The notes: generated by a model from the sequence alone, not told the origin. DNA of 64,000 nt from Stenogyne calaminthoides (GCA_037126765.1 JBBCBC010000009.1:27736870-27800869); one strand, 5' to 3'. Numbered from the stretch's first letter, positions 46,003-57,614 are shown. Numbers and translations: made by a program.

Positions 46003-49000
46003 ATGGTGAAATCATCATCTTCTTCTGAGCTTGATTTTTTCAGCATGGCCAAGGAATCTAAGGGCCTCCCTCCTCCTGTTAAATCCCCGATTTTTCAGCG
46101 CCGGAGAAGCTTTCGCGGTTCGTTTATACAAATTTTTGTATACACCATTTGGACTGCAGCGTTTTTTTAGCAATATTAACTGTTTTCAGTGAAAAATATT
46201 ACTTAAATTGTTACTTATTTTCAGTGAACAATATTTATTTTTTATTTAATAATATTAGTTGTTTTCACTTAATTCATATTTATTTTTTATTTAATAATAT
46301 TAGTTGTTTTCACTTAATTGTATTAGTTGTTTCCATTGTGCCCATAATTGTTACTTATGAGTTTTGTTATTTGTTTTGGTTGGAATATTATGCAGATATA
46401 CAAGGTGTAATATCGAAGATGAATCCAGAGGTAGTGAAGAGTGTGATCGAAAATGGGTCTTTAACTTTTACTCCAAACGGAACTCAAACATACTTATCTC
46501 CAATGTAATGGTCGCGGGATGCAGATATCGATCTGATTGATCAGTCTGGAAATTGTAGATTTTAAATTTTTTTGATATCGATACTTACGATTAGGATACG
46601 TCAATTTTTAAAATTTAAATATATATATCACCTGTAATAATATTAAAAATTTACAACAATTATATATAACACATGTAATAATATCAAGAGTAAACACAAG
46701 TACTAATCAAGGAATTCATCCCATAAATAACAAAACAACAATTAAATCAAATATCATTAACTTATACAAGTCATAAATCATAATAAAAGATTAATAAATT
46801 TTAATATTTAATAAGTTTTAGAGTGTGTCCTTCAAATTATTAGTAAGTTTTAATTTTTTTTTTAAAAAAAAACCCAAAATTTAATAAATTTTACAAAAAT
46901 ATCCCGATACGTATCCGATACGCGTATCCTCGAAACAGGATACGCGTATCCGATAATAATAAAAAAAATTGGGATTCGCGTGGCGAATCCTGTAATCCCA
47001 AAGTAATCCATTCGAATCGCACCCTGCATTTAATCAAATCTTCGTGATAATCGTTAATTTTTAAGAATCCGTGAATTAGAGCTTATCTCCCATGCCATGT
47101 CATCATCCTAAATTCAGGTAGACGTTTTTAATAGAATTATTATCAATTTGCAACTTTTATATACTTATTTTTTTGTAAAAGTTCTTTTAACACAATCGCA
47201 ACTTATATTATGCGAATATGTGCAATTTGATTTAATTTTAATTTGGATAAATTATTTACATTTTAAACATTAAATTATGAACCTTAAATCATGATTTATT
47301 CGGACCGGATGAACTATGAAACATTCGGGTCGAGATCTGGTTGGGCCCGGTTAAAAAAAACGAACTGGTAAAAAATGAAAAAAAAAATTAAAATTCAATT
47401 GCAAAAAATCAAACTTAGCGCAAATGGTGCACATGAGAATTTGTTTTATGCGAAATTGAAATTGCAATTTAAATTCTATTTTTGTATTACTTTTGGTCAG
47501 TTGAAAATTGGAGAATAATACCACAAAAAAAGAGTTCAACTTGCGATGGTCAATTTAGTATAAAGTTTGCAATTATATAAAAAGAATAGACAAAAAATTG
47601 TATAGACATTAAATTTAACTCTACCCAGAATATAATATCCGCGGTCAAGTTTAGTGATTTAGAAAAATGTGTAGAAAATGAGTCAAATAATCCAAGTTCA
47701 TAACATAGACCTGGTCCATGGGAAACCAACTCAAAAGAATTTGACTCATTTCACTTATTTTTAACATATTTTTCTAAATAATTAAACTTGACCCGTATTA
47801 TACCCTGAGTACGATAAAATGTCATGGACTAAAAACAAAATTTATAGCATAAACTAAGTTTATACAAGTTTTTGTCAAAGAATATAGTAGAAATTGTAAA
47901 TTGATATTAACTCTCCCCGATAAGATATTCTCTATTTTCTTAGATTTTTGTTTTTTGTTGAGTCAGTCTCTAGTAAAAAAAATTATGGTATGAAATTGAT
48001 ATTATTACACATATAAATTAATATTATAATGTTTATCAATTAATACCACTATATTAATGATATTAGTCATTAAATATTATTAATTAAAAATCATACGTTG
48101 AACAAGTTTCATACCTAGAGATTAATTGTCCTTTTTAATTCCTTTTCATAAATTGTTTTCTTCCATGGGGCTAAAGTAAGTAGTCAAACATATATTCTGG
48201 GATTTAATTTTTGTGCACTCTCTGTCTTTGGTGGTTGCAGCGTCGGTGAAAACAGTGCTGAAAATACAGCTCCAATGACCATTTTCTACAATGGAAGGGT
48301 TTTGGTTTATAACGTGTCCCCTCATAAGGTTTCTGTTAAAAATATTTTATGATATAAGTGAAGTGATTTGTTTATTTTAGGGGAATGTTTATATTATGAG
48401 CAGGTCTAGTGTGCAAATTTGTATAGATGAAAATCTATAAAATTGTTCTAAATCAATCAACTACACCCTAAACACTAAATAATTAACCCTAAATTATGAC
48501 CTATTTGAGCTGTGTGAACCATGAACTAGTCGGGCCGAGTGAACCATGGACCACTCAATTTTGTATTACATTCATCAATTATAGAATTTGATTGAAAATT
48601 AAAATTTTTATATCTATACAAATTTGCATACTAGACTTTGTCTTATATTATATTGGAAATTGGAACAGGCAAAAGATATTGTGAATGTTGCACACGAAAT
48701 ACTTCCAAAGTCTCTTGAAAAATCCGATTCCGGCAAAAATCTCCTGGTATCTCTCAATGGAGGTTGAATATTACTTCAATCTATACGAAAATACTACTCC
48801 ATCCGTCCTATTTTTTATTGGTCATTTCACTTTTGACTCGTATTTTAACGAACGAATTATTTATTAGTATATGAAATGACAAAGTGACTTTTAAGGAGGC
48901 GTAGGATAAATGAGGATTTGAACTATCATACTCCACCTTAAAAATATATTTATCATTTTAAATATTAATAAACAACTCGCTTGCTAAAATACGAACCAAA

Positions 49001-50660
49001 TAGTAAATGAACAATCTAAATCAGGATGGAAGTAGTATATTTTAATTTTAGATATTTTTCATTAAACGTATTTCTTGATGTATGCAGATTTCCCTATTTT
49101 AAGGAGAAATTCTTTGGAGAGGTTTTTGGAGAAGCGCAAGGAAAGGTAGTACCAGTATATATCTCTTCTATTCTTATTCTTATTTTTGGTGCAATATTAA
49201 TATTTTAGAGTAAATAAGTAGCACATTTTAAAAATACATTAGAATTGAACGTTGCATACAAAACTTTGCAAAATAGAAGTCTCTTGTACACTGAGTACAT
49301 CGTGCACTCTATAATATTATTTTAGAAATATACAATTTATTGTAATGAAACATACAACTTATTATATTGAAATGTGCAATCTGTATTCGTAAAATAAGTT
49401 GCACATTTCAATGCATCTAGCTGTATATTTCGAACTAAATATAATATGAAATGCACGGTGCATTCGATATATACAAGATTTAACTTAAAAACATGAAGTA
49501 TATAAAAATTATATTTAAAAATGAAGCCAAATTGTCACAAGCTCACCCAGACACAATTCTTGAACCTTGAAACCTTTGTTTCCTTTTTTTTCACGACATG
49601 CTAACATTCTTAACGACGGAAATCGAGAAAATCTTGAATTCTATTATGTTTATTATGAAATATTCAATTTATTTTTTAATAAAGGAGACAATTTTTTTTT
49701 AATTGTTATTGACTTATTTCAAAGGTATTTCGATCTAGTCCTAAATTTTCAAATTTTGGGCTCACCTTCTTTCTTTTACTCTTTATATATGAGTCGCTCT
49801 CCTGTGCACTCTATGCATCAATTCAAATTGGTACAATTAGATTTAATTTTAATTTGGATAAACTATGCCCTCTAAATCCCAACCCCTAAACAATGAACCT
49901 TAAATCATATATGAACCATTCGGGCCGGGTGAACCATGAACCACTTGGGCCGAATGAACCATGAACCACTCGGGCCGGGATTGGGTCTGGGTTGAAAAAA
50001 AAAACACCTAAAATTGAAATTAAAATTAAAAGAAAACTGAAACTGAAAAAAAAAATCTCATAAAATTAAATTGCACCAAATTGATTTGGTGCAAATGGTG
50101 CGTGAGAATTTACCTTTATATATTGTTTATTTGCCTAAATTTTCAAATTTTAAATTAAATAATTCAAGTGTTTTTCCACACTTCTTAAAAAAAAATCCCA
50201 TGCGTCGTGTATGAAACTAAAGTTTACTTCTTTAACTGTAGAATTATATAGCTTTAAAAAAAACTGTAGAATTATTTAGTTAGTACTTCGATATTTTTTC
50301 AATACTCAAATTTGTCTTTCAGGATTTAATGAAGAATCAGACTACTAACATATCCGTGGAAATTTTGAGGTTATTAATTTTTTTTCTTTTCTGATTAGTA
50401 GTATCGTGTAAATTGTGAGATAAATTAAAATTAAATATATTTTGTTCAGTTATTTATTAAGAGAGTTTGTTTTTTTAATTAATTAGTGAATTTTGATTTG
50501 CAACAAATGAGATGATTTTACAACATTCTGTCTCGTATTTAAATTATGAATTTTGTAGTAATCATAATTATATAAACATATTTAACACAAATTTTAATTT
50601 ATTTGCAGGCTTATCGTGGTGTCCTCTCATCACATACCAACCGATGGCCCTCTCAACTAA
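46003..50660 (+). CDS. JAZ10-like: JAZ10-like TIFY protein (jasmonate ZIM-domain repressor), six exons
   Basis: Nuclear repressor of MYC-type factors, degraded through COI1 when jasmonoyl-isoleucine is present. Exons: 46003-46117, 46396-46504, 48241-48328, 48669-48762, 49088-49145, 50609-50660. All introns are GT-AG and the joined frame gives 171 residues. Residues 33-57 (RRRSFRDIQG, then NPEVVKSV) match the N-terminal cryptic MYC-interaction region known in Arabidopsis JAZ10. The TIFY motif TIFYNG is at 88-93. The Jas motif spans 136-155 (S-L-E-R-F-L-E-K-R-K-E-R core) with an SSHH tail where SPYY is common. The degron start reads FPILR rather than LPIAR. The intron after KRKER (49146-50608) is the conserved Jas intron; reading into it stops at once (TAG 49147-49149). 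The nearest TE edge is 860 bp upstream. Subgroup is judged from the N-terminus. Confidence 0.9.
46505..48240 (+). other. JAZ intron 2, with repeat-like segments
   Basis: 1736 bp, GT-AG. 46890-46960 holds the palindromic ggatacgcgtatcc and nearby (gata/tatc)cg strings, suggesting an old transposon. 47221-47560 holds a copy of the intronic repeat shared with introns 3 and 5. Confidence 0.6.
47221..47560. repeat. Intronic repeat, copy 1 (JAZ intron 2)
   Basis: Shares gatttaattttaatttgg, aaccttaaatcat and a cgggcc/cggg-type core with 49829-50000, and gcaaatggtgc with 50094-50102. Edges uncertain. Confidence 0.5.
48407..48641. mobile_element. MITE-like inverted-repeat element in JAZ intron 3
   Basis: Starts tctagtgtgcaaatttgtat and ends with the inverted version ending gcatactaga, about 24 bp each with one mismatch. 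Its core (aaccctaaattatgacc, gaaccatgaac, cgggcc) is related to copies 1 and 3. Target duplication not clear. Confidence 0.65.
49776..50130. repeat. Intronic repeat, copy 3 (JAZ intron 5)
   Basis: Contains three gaaccatt/gaaccac-cgggcc units (49910-49980). Imperfect inverted ends: tcctgtgcac near 49800 and ggtgcgtgaga near 50098. Probably a degenerate MITE of the same group as copy 1. Confidence 0.5.
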
Positions 50661-51192
50661 ATAAATAATTGTCAAATAATTTACAAAAAAGACAACCAAA
50701 AAAAAAAAAGGTCTTGGTTATTTTATTCCAGTATGTAAGATATTTATTTTCCTATCAGAACGGCAAAATACACGTTCTTATAGGGTCTTTTCATCGCAGC
50801 TTCCGGGTGCTTTTCTTATATTTTTGCCGCGACAACACGCAGTTGCACATTTTAGTCATGTGGACCTATGACTTTTCTCAATTGTTTTTTTTTACTTTCT
50901 ATTATTGTAAAAGTATTGTGATAACTACTCACGTTTTAATTTATTGCAATTGAGTTTGGTGTATCTACTTGACTTTGGTGTGACGTTGAAAGAATGTGTA
51001 GTTGGATTACGCACCTCACTATTGACTCATTCAATTTTGAGAAATGTGTAATGTTGCCAGATTATGAAACATGATTTTCTCGTGTCGTGACCGTTCAATC
51101 TCCACTATAATAATTGTTGAAGTTGATCATGCATGGCCCCGAATCTAAGATTAAGTCTTAATATACATTCAGGTGCACCATTCATTCACAAT
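50661..51192. other. 3' flank of the JAZ gene
   Basis: AT-rich. AATAAA overlaps the stop codon region (50660-50665); no clear distal poly(A) signal chosen. No gene. A poly-A stretch lies at 50696-50709. Confidence 0.5.
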
Positions 51193-51599
51193 TAGGGGTG
51201 AAAACGGATCGGATATTTTTCGATCGATCCAAAGTCATATCCGGTCGGTATCGAATTCGGTATAAAAAATTAGTATCCGGGTGGATACGGATTCGGATAC
51301 GGATAGTTGACTTCGGATTCGGAATCGGATTCGGAATACATAATATCCGATCGTATTCGAGTTTTCCCATATTTTATCGGATATTATCCGGATAGTAAAT
51401 TCGGATATCCGGATAATAAATCCGGATATCCGGATTTTTTATTTTTTATTATTTTTTTAATTTTTTTTTAATTTTATTTTTTTATCGGACAAAGTTAGTT
51501 GTTAGTAGTTAGTAGTTAGTACACCAATCACCCAAATACTCCACGAAATCATCAATCCACCTTATAACTCCTATAACTCTAAATTCGTTCCCAAAGAGA

Positions 51600-51662
51600 A
51601 TCGAACCTGGGTCTTCCATTCAAATGAGGAGCCCAGTGGCCAGGTGGGCTAAGCCCCTGGTT
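51600..51662 (-). repeat. tRNA-derived SINE-like head inside the hAT element
   Basis: On the minus strand an A-box-like tagcccacctgg is followed about 30 bp on by a B-box ggttcgattct, the RNA polymerase III spacing of tRNA-related SINEs. It is not a functional tRNA: no cloverleaf can be drawn by eye. Confidence 0.5.
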
Positions 51663-51677
51663 TATATTTTATATTTA

Positions 51678-51680
<3 letters not shown>

Positions 51681-51725
<45 letters not shown>
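51681..51725. repeat. (AT)n microsatellite
   Basis: About 45 bp of alternating AT, uninterrupted for most of its length, inside the hAT-like element. Confidence 0.9.
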
Positions 51726-51729
<4 letters not shown>

Positions 51730-52176
51730 CAGTACTTAATACTTATGTAGGCGTTATGTTGTGCTGAAGTGGTGATGGTTACGAAGGATATAACTTTTAG
51801 TTTCATATTATTAGCAGTAGATATAATTTTTATAATTTGCATTAGAACTTCTATGAAATATTGCATAGGTAGTATTTTTTTATGTGTTTCAATCACATTT
51901 TGATGATTTTCGTTTGAAATATATTATCCGATTATAGTTATTCGAATCCGGCCCGAATTCGTCCGATATCCGTCCTGTATCCGTATATCGAATATTCCGA
52001 ATTCGTATCCGAATCTGGCTTTTCCGTATCCGACTCCGAATTCAAGAAAAAAATATGGTTTAGGATACGGTATAAGCACTATCCATCCGTATCCGATCCG
52101 TTTTCACCCCTACTCACAATACATTTTAGATCATGTAATTTATTATATTGAAAGATGAACTTATTTATAGTTAATT

Positions 52177-52528
52177 TGATACGCCTTTTTAATTATCTGT
52201 TATTAGTATTAGTGGACTTTTTAATTTAAATTAGAGTCGTTTTAGTTAAAATTTAGAATAAATGGCCCTTCGGCTTTCTTTCTTAGGGCATAAGTTAATT
52301 AGGGTTAGAGTTGTGTCTATTTAAATGAGGTTTCTCTAGAATTATTATTATCTTTTGATCATAGAATTGTAGCAGCCGTTTGGCTTGTGGCAGAGATTTC
52401 TTTGTGGCAGGGATTTATTTCTCCGAGGCCTCTCTTGAGGATTCCTTTATTTTCTTTTATCAGTAAATTTCAATTCATATTCATATTAAATTTATGTCCT
52501 TTATATACCCATTTTCTCTGTTCTATCA
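52177..52528 (+). repeat. 5' LTR of element F (352 bp)
   Basis: TGATACGCC start, CTATCA end. Aligns with 53430-53740 and 55280-55299. Includes a tctatttaaatgagg stretch near 52316. Confidence 0.85.
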
Positions 52529-52557
52529 ATTGGTCCTACCTGCCGACCTCTTTCAAC

Positions 52558-53367
52558 ATGACGCAAACTCGTGCTATGTATGAGATGGAGCGACTGGAAT
52601 CAGTGGAGAAGTCATTGAGCGAGCTTTGGAAGGCGGTGACTGATGAAGCCGCGATGCAGGCAGAATTGTCCAAGAAGTTTGATCAACTCGCAGCAGCAAT
52701 TATGGGCTGTCTCGAGGGTGGCTCTACCTCGCGCCGCTAGGGCCCTCTATTCAGCGAGTCCTTCACGGGGTCCCCTTTCCACGTGGGAGCATCGGCGGGT
52801 ACGCCTGGGCAAGCACTGCCTCATGGGTACATAGCAGTTAAAAGTAGAGAATTACCCCTCTTCGATGGTTCCAATCCCTTGGCTTGGTTGGCACAGACCG
52901 AACAATATTTTTTGGTGTATAAGACAGCCGCGGGAGATAAGGTTCAGTTGGCCCTAATTGTGATGTCGGGTAGGCCCATGTTCTGGGCCCAATGGGCCAT
53001 CCACCGTTCGCCAATAATCATATGGGAACAGTTCACCCGGGAAATGATAGAGTGTTTTGGCGACAGCTCCGCCAAGAATGTGTATGAGGCCATGCACGCT
53101 ACGCGACAAACGGGGTCGCTGGAGGACTATTTGGCCCTTTTTGAGGAGCGTGTGGCGCAACTACTCAATTTATCGCAGGTTCAATATTTGGGTATGTTCT
53201 TGGGGGGTCTCAAGCCTTCAATTCGGGATTGTATTTCCGAGCTTGACGCTACTGATGTCCATACAACAATCAGGGCTGCCAAGCGCATCAACCAGTCGTC
53301 GGACTCAAGACACATCAACCCAGGAAGATCAAAGTTTCCTACGGTGGAGCAGTACATGGGGGGCTGA
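52558..53367 (+). pseudogene. gag: gag of element F (one frame change)
   Basis: The first part 52558-52740 (MTQTRAMYEMERLESVEKSL) is a short helical N-terminus ending at a stop. The second part, open from 52783 to 53367 in another frame, is the Ty3/gypsy gag domain: LPLFDGSNPLAWLAQTEQYF, then WEQFTREMIECFGD, TGSLEDYLALFEERVAQL and YLGMFLGGLKPSIRDCI. No zinc knuckle, protease or pol follows before the 3' LTR. One shift in 52700-52790 separates the halves, so the present copy would not give a full gag. Confidence 0.85.
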
Positions 53368-53429
53368 AGCCGGTTTCAGCCTTAGTTCCTTGTTCCACCC
53401 TTGAGGACAAGGTTGTTCGGGGGTAGTAT

Positions 53430-53740
53430 TGATACGCCTCTTTAATTATCTGTTATTAGTATTAGTTGGCTTTTAAATTTAAGTTATAGTCTTTTTAATT
53501 AAAGTCTAGAATAAATGGCCCGTGGGCTTTCTTTCTTAAGGCATAAATTAGGGTTAAGGTTTGAGTCTATTTAAATGAGGTTTCTCTAAAATTATTATTA
53601 TCTTTTGATCATGGAATTGTAGCAGCCGTTTGACTTGTGGCAGAGATTTATTTCTCTGTGGCCTCTCTTGAGGATTCCTTTATTTTCTTTTAACAGTAGA
53701 TTTCAATTCATATTCGTATTAAATTTATGTCCTTTATATA
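53430..53740 (+). repeat. 3' LTR of element F, main part
   Basis: Same as 52177-52510 with small indels. Interrupted by the solo LTR at 53741; the last 20-25 bp are at 55275-55299. Confidence 0.85.
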
Positions 53741-55274
53741 TGTTGAAATTTAGAGGCACGTAAACACGTAATACATGCACAACGGAAATAAACAGTTCAC
53801 CAACAACGAACAATTGATTGCATAATACGATTACGTTAAACACAAAGAGAATCCTTATAGTAATTCGTAGGCAGATTTCTCAACTATAGTATCCACGTAA
53901 TCCCCGTTCACGGACTTGCACAGATTTGCCAGCATTAAATCCCGAGACGAATTTGCTAGAAAAATTCTAACTCTAGATCTTATGGGGAAATTAGGTTATC
54001 TTGTGAGTTGAATGAATCCCTAGGATCTCATATATATAGGGGAAGTTCAACTTAAAGATTAAGCAATCTTTATTAGGAATATTATTTCCTAATCTTGCAA
54101 ATCATATCTAGGAAGATATGATTTTCCTAAATATATTTTCCTACAATAATATTCCATATATTATTTGTGATTCCTATTTAATTAAATCTAATTTAAATAA
54201 ACAGTAATAATAATTAATTCCAAATTAATAAATTATTAATTATTTCTCCATAAATTAAATATTAAATCCAATTTAATATTTAATCAACCAACTATAATTC
54301 GTAAAAGGAAATTACTTGTTGTGTGACCCATAGGCCCTCATATATCGAGCGATTAGTCAAACTAACGGTCTTAATTGAACACTAGACAATAAATCAGACA
54401 TTCTCAATATATGAGGTACGTTGCAAGAAACGTGCAACTACCTGTAACTAAAACATGGGCTATTGCGATTTCTTCCTTTCATTCACGAATACTCGATTAG
54501 TCTTGAACATGATAAAATGTCTATTCAAATAACTTAATCATATTATCTCTAATCACTAATTGATCATGTTTGTCACACTTAGCCACAAAGTCTAAGTTGA
54601 TGTGCATCGGCCGATGACTTAGATCCAATTATGATGAGAAGATGAGTATTCTCTCTAAATCCACTATGAGGAATGAATCATATTCTTGGCTCAACTACCA
54701 TGCACATGCACTTCGTGATGAACTCAATCTAAGCCACATCTACCCATGTAAGGGTGCAAACGTCGGTCATGGTCAAAGTTCATCACTCCACACATGTCGT
54801 GCGTATTGACCCTCAAGTCAAAGGAGTATCTCATCGCTCCCACTAACTGAGACACCCGTAGACACATATAGTGGAACTACATCAAACGGTTTCTCGGATG
54901 GGTATACCAATACCATCTAAGGTATCTATGTATCCATCATGAGATACCTAGTATGATGCACATCGCACACTCTCTAAGAGTATGATGCAGATCGCACACC
55001 AATCTCAATTGCATCATCAATATCCCATTCTTGAGATCCTTGATCGGGTCATTTGAGAATCATGCTTAAGTCATCTGAGTTCTCACAACCTCAATGACAA
55101 TAATGACTCATGGAAACACAGATAATAATAAATGCAAACAATCAAACATAATATTCAAACAAGTGTAATACCATACATTTTATATTAAATAAACAATAAT
55201 ATTAAACCAATACTGAATATTATCTTAGCATTATGTCCTTACAAAGGATTGTCTCTAGGACACTGACACTAACA
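53741..55274 (-). mobile_element. Solo copia-type LTR (1534 bp)
   Basis: TGTTGAAA to ACTAACA with a perfect 5 bp duplication atata (53736-53740, 55275-55279) inside the 3' LTR of element F. Read on the minus strand it starts TGTTAGTGTCAGTG and has tatatatgag as a TATA-like site near 54035, so the minus orientation is likely. No internal region remains. Confidence 0.88.
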
Positions 55275-55299
55275 ATATACCCATTTCCCTGTTCTATCA

Positions 55300-57581
55300 G
55301 AACCGTGCAACTATTAATATAGAAAAATAGTTACACGATTCAGTGTAAAGAAGTTACATGCTTCAATATAACAAGTTGCATGTTTTCTAAAATGCACTAT
55401 GAGTGCACGGTGCACCTGGATGCACATTAGACCCACTCTGAATTTATATATTAATTTTTTTCTTTTTTTTGAAACTACCATGTACATTTCTTTTAACAAC
55501 TAGTTATTTTTTATCAACTCAACCTTTATGTACATAAAACACAATTCCATTCTTAATATTGACCAACCCTGATCGCTTATCGTGAAAAGTATAATTTTTT
55601 TATCGTTCAAGAAACGAAGCGTACTTTGAATGGAAACAATTCAGGAGAGGGTGCACGGTGATGTGGATCGTATTGCTTTGGGTTTTTTGGATCAAATGGA
55701 CCGGCGAAAACAGGTCTAGGCCCGTGAGCGTGCCTCGTGGGTGACTTGGTCGAATTTTTAGCGAGCAAAAATAATTATTTTTCTTGCTACTCCCCCGCAA
55801 GTGCACATGATCGTCGTAGTAGAAAATGAAGTATAAGGACCAAGTAGTATCGAACCACGAAATTTAGGAGTACGGTATGACCCTAGTGCTATGTGTCGTC
55901 ATGCTATTGTAGTTGCGAACCAAGATGCGAGAAAAATAAAAACAAGAAAGTAAACAAATAACGAAAACAATAAAAGGGGCACCCGACTAGATAGGATCAA
56001 GGAAAGAGGAACGTGAACTTAGGTGATGATCAAATTGCAAAAATCAAACAAATGAACTAATAAAACTATCCTAATCTATTTCTCAATTGCGTGATAGGGA
56101 CTAAATATTCAAGGCTACTAATAAGCACGGTAGAGTAAAAAGCTATGGAGGACAACCGTTTCCCTTCGGGTAATATAGCCTTGCAATAAGATGTTCCCAA
56201 GCCCGGTAGTAAAGTCTCCCTCCTATCCCTCACTTTTCGCTACTTAATTTTAAGCTCAAGTGTCTAATTATGAAGGTTCTAACACTAAATACCCTCTCTC
56301 GAATGGATAAGAAGTGTAATTAGCACATTTAATCAATTCCCAACTCACAAATTTGTATTTAATCGCACTCACGCAACTCTCGTTTATAGCAAGTATGATT
56401 TCACACAAAAATTAATAGAAGACAATCAATCAAAGCAACATAAAGCCCATAGTAGAATCAACATCAACTAAGAAATAAATTAAGAATAACTAAATCAAAA
56501 CATAATTTCAATATTCACAAAATCTCAACAACTAAGAACACTAGGAGTACTAGCCTATCAATTTACAACTCAAAATCTTGCAAGATAAAACACAATAAAC
56601 CAAATGGGACTATTAATTGAAATTCAAAATAGAAGAAAACTCAAACCCTAAAAAACATCTTGAGGTTGAATTCCTTGAATGTTGAAGCAAAAAATACTCC
56701 TTCCTCATTCCCCCACCTAGTGGGTGGAAATTTTAGATGGAGACTCTCAAACCCTAGTTCTAAGAAAAACTCTCTCAAAATGAAAAAAATGAAATCTGAG
56801 AATCTGGAATCTGGAGCTGGAATGTCCCGCTGCTGTTGCCCTTTTTTATCCACTGTTTGGTGCCTCCAATTGGGCGTTGAGATGGGCCCACTAATTGGTA
56901 TGTGTGGGCTGAAAATAAATAGAAATTGGCCCAGCAACTTTAATATTTTGCAGCCTGATTTTCTTTTCTTTTGACTTCAAATAATCAAATAGGAACTTGG
57001 GCAACAAGAACTAGCAGATGGGCTTTGAAGATTGAGGTGAAATTAAATAGCCCATTCCCTTTTTTTTCCCTTCTTATTTTGGTCTCAATTTTGACTCCTT
57101 CTCCATTTTATTTCGATTGACCTCAATAAATAATAGGCTCGTGTTTTGCTCCAAATATTCTCAATTTCCTACAAAATAAACAAAAAACTACATTTCTCGA
57201 CAATTAAGCATAATTAGTCAATTTAATGTAAAAAATGCATGAAATCCTATCAAATTAAGCCAATAAAGCATATGCATTTCAAGTAATTTTCACACTAATC
57301 AGTGGGCTGTTATTATGTACGCATATTAATAATATATGAATGCTTGAGTTTTATTTCCTTATTGTCGTATTCTTTAATTACCTTAAGACTATTTTCGTAA
57401 TTTCCAAATTGTTTGGAGGACTACTATTTATGCTTGCTACTTGGGTTTTTTTGCGGACACTTTTTTTCCATAAATGTATTCAAACGAGAGTTGTCTCGAT
57501 TATGACAATTGAACGGTATATCTTGTTATCAACATTTAATTGTGACTCCGGCACTGTTATATTTTCTTACGATGTGCATCA
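55300..57581. other. Unassigned intergenic or repeat-derived DNA
   Basis: No convincing gene. 55780-56060 (cccccgcaagtgcac, then gtagtat-cgaaccac) resembles a sequence type common in plant genomes near LTR elements, but I cannot name it. Two mutually antisense ORFs near 56641-56974 have no recognisable motif. 57308-57581 may be the end of a 5' LTR of the following Gypsy element, since an iMet primer site follows. Confidence 0.45.
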
Positions 57582-57583
57582 TC

Positions 57584-57600
57584 TGGTATCGAGTTCAGGT
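57584..57600 (+). other. Primer binding site of Gypsy G, altered
   Basis: tggtatcgagttcagg matches the iMet complement for seven bases and then has CGAG where CAGAG is expected: again a CAG site. Confidence 0.5.
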
Positions 57601-57614
57601 CGATCAACGGAACG

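Larger units (their letters stand above)
51193..52112. mobile_element. Non-autonomous hAT-like element (920 bp)
   Basis: Terminal inverted repeats: taggggtgaaaacggatcgg at the left and its complement ending ccgttttcaccccta at the right. 8 bp duplication ttcacaat/ctcacaat (7 of 8) at 51185-51192 and 52113-52120. The subterminal parts are dense in ccgaat/ggatac-type repeats, as usual for hAT ends. No transposase. Confidence 0.88.
52177..55299 (+). mobile_element. Small gag-only Gypsy-like element (TR-GAG type, element F)
   Basis: 5' LTR 52177-52528 and 3' LTR 53430-53740 plus 55275-55299 (split by a solo LTR), both TGATACGCC to CTATCA. The 0.9 kb interior codes only for gag. Small LTR elements that carry only gag and rely on others for pol are known in plants as TR-GAGs. 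A purine/G-run (cgggggtag) precedes the 3' LTR. The bases flanking the two ends (taatt, gaacc) do not match. Confidence 0.82.

Noticed and set aside
46149..46508. 119-codon ORF across JAZ intron 1 and exon 2
   Set aside because: Its first 82 codons are intron sequence; only the last part is real coding sequence (exon 2).
46504..47040. A defined transposon in the left half of JAZ intron 2
   Set aside because: Palindromic cgcgtatcc strings suggest one, but I could not find matching ends or a duplication.
49026..49208. 60-codon ORF over JAZ exon 5
   Set aside because: Wrong frame: the correct frame, set by exon 4, gives the Jas motif.
51600..51662. A tRNA gene
   Set aside because: A and B boxes are present but no acceptor stem or cloverleaf can be formed; better read as a SINE head.
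53057..53404. 115-codon ORF overlapping element F gag
   Set aside because: Out of frame with the conserved gag domain and without its motifs.
56641..56974. Two antisense ORFs (98 and 104 codons) as host genes
   Set aside because: They overlap each other on opposite strands, carry no recognisable motif and sit in repeat-like DNA.
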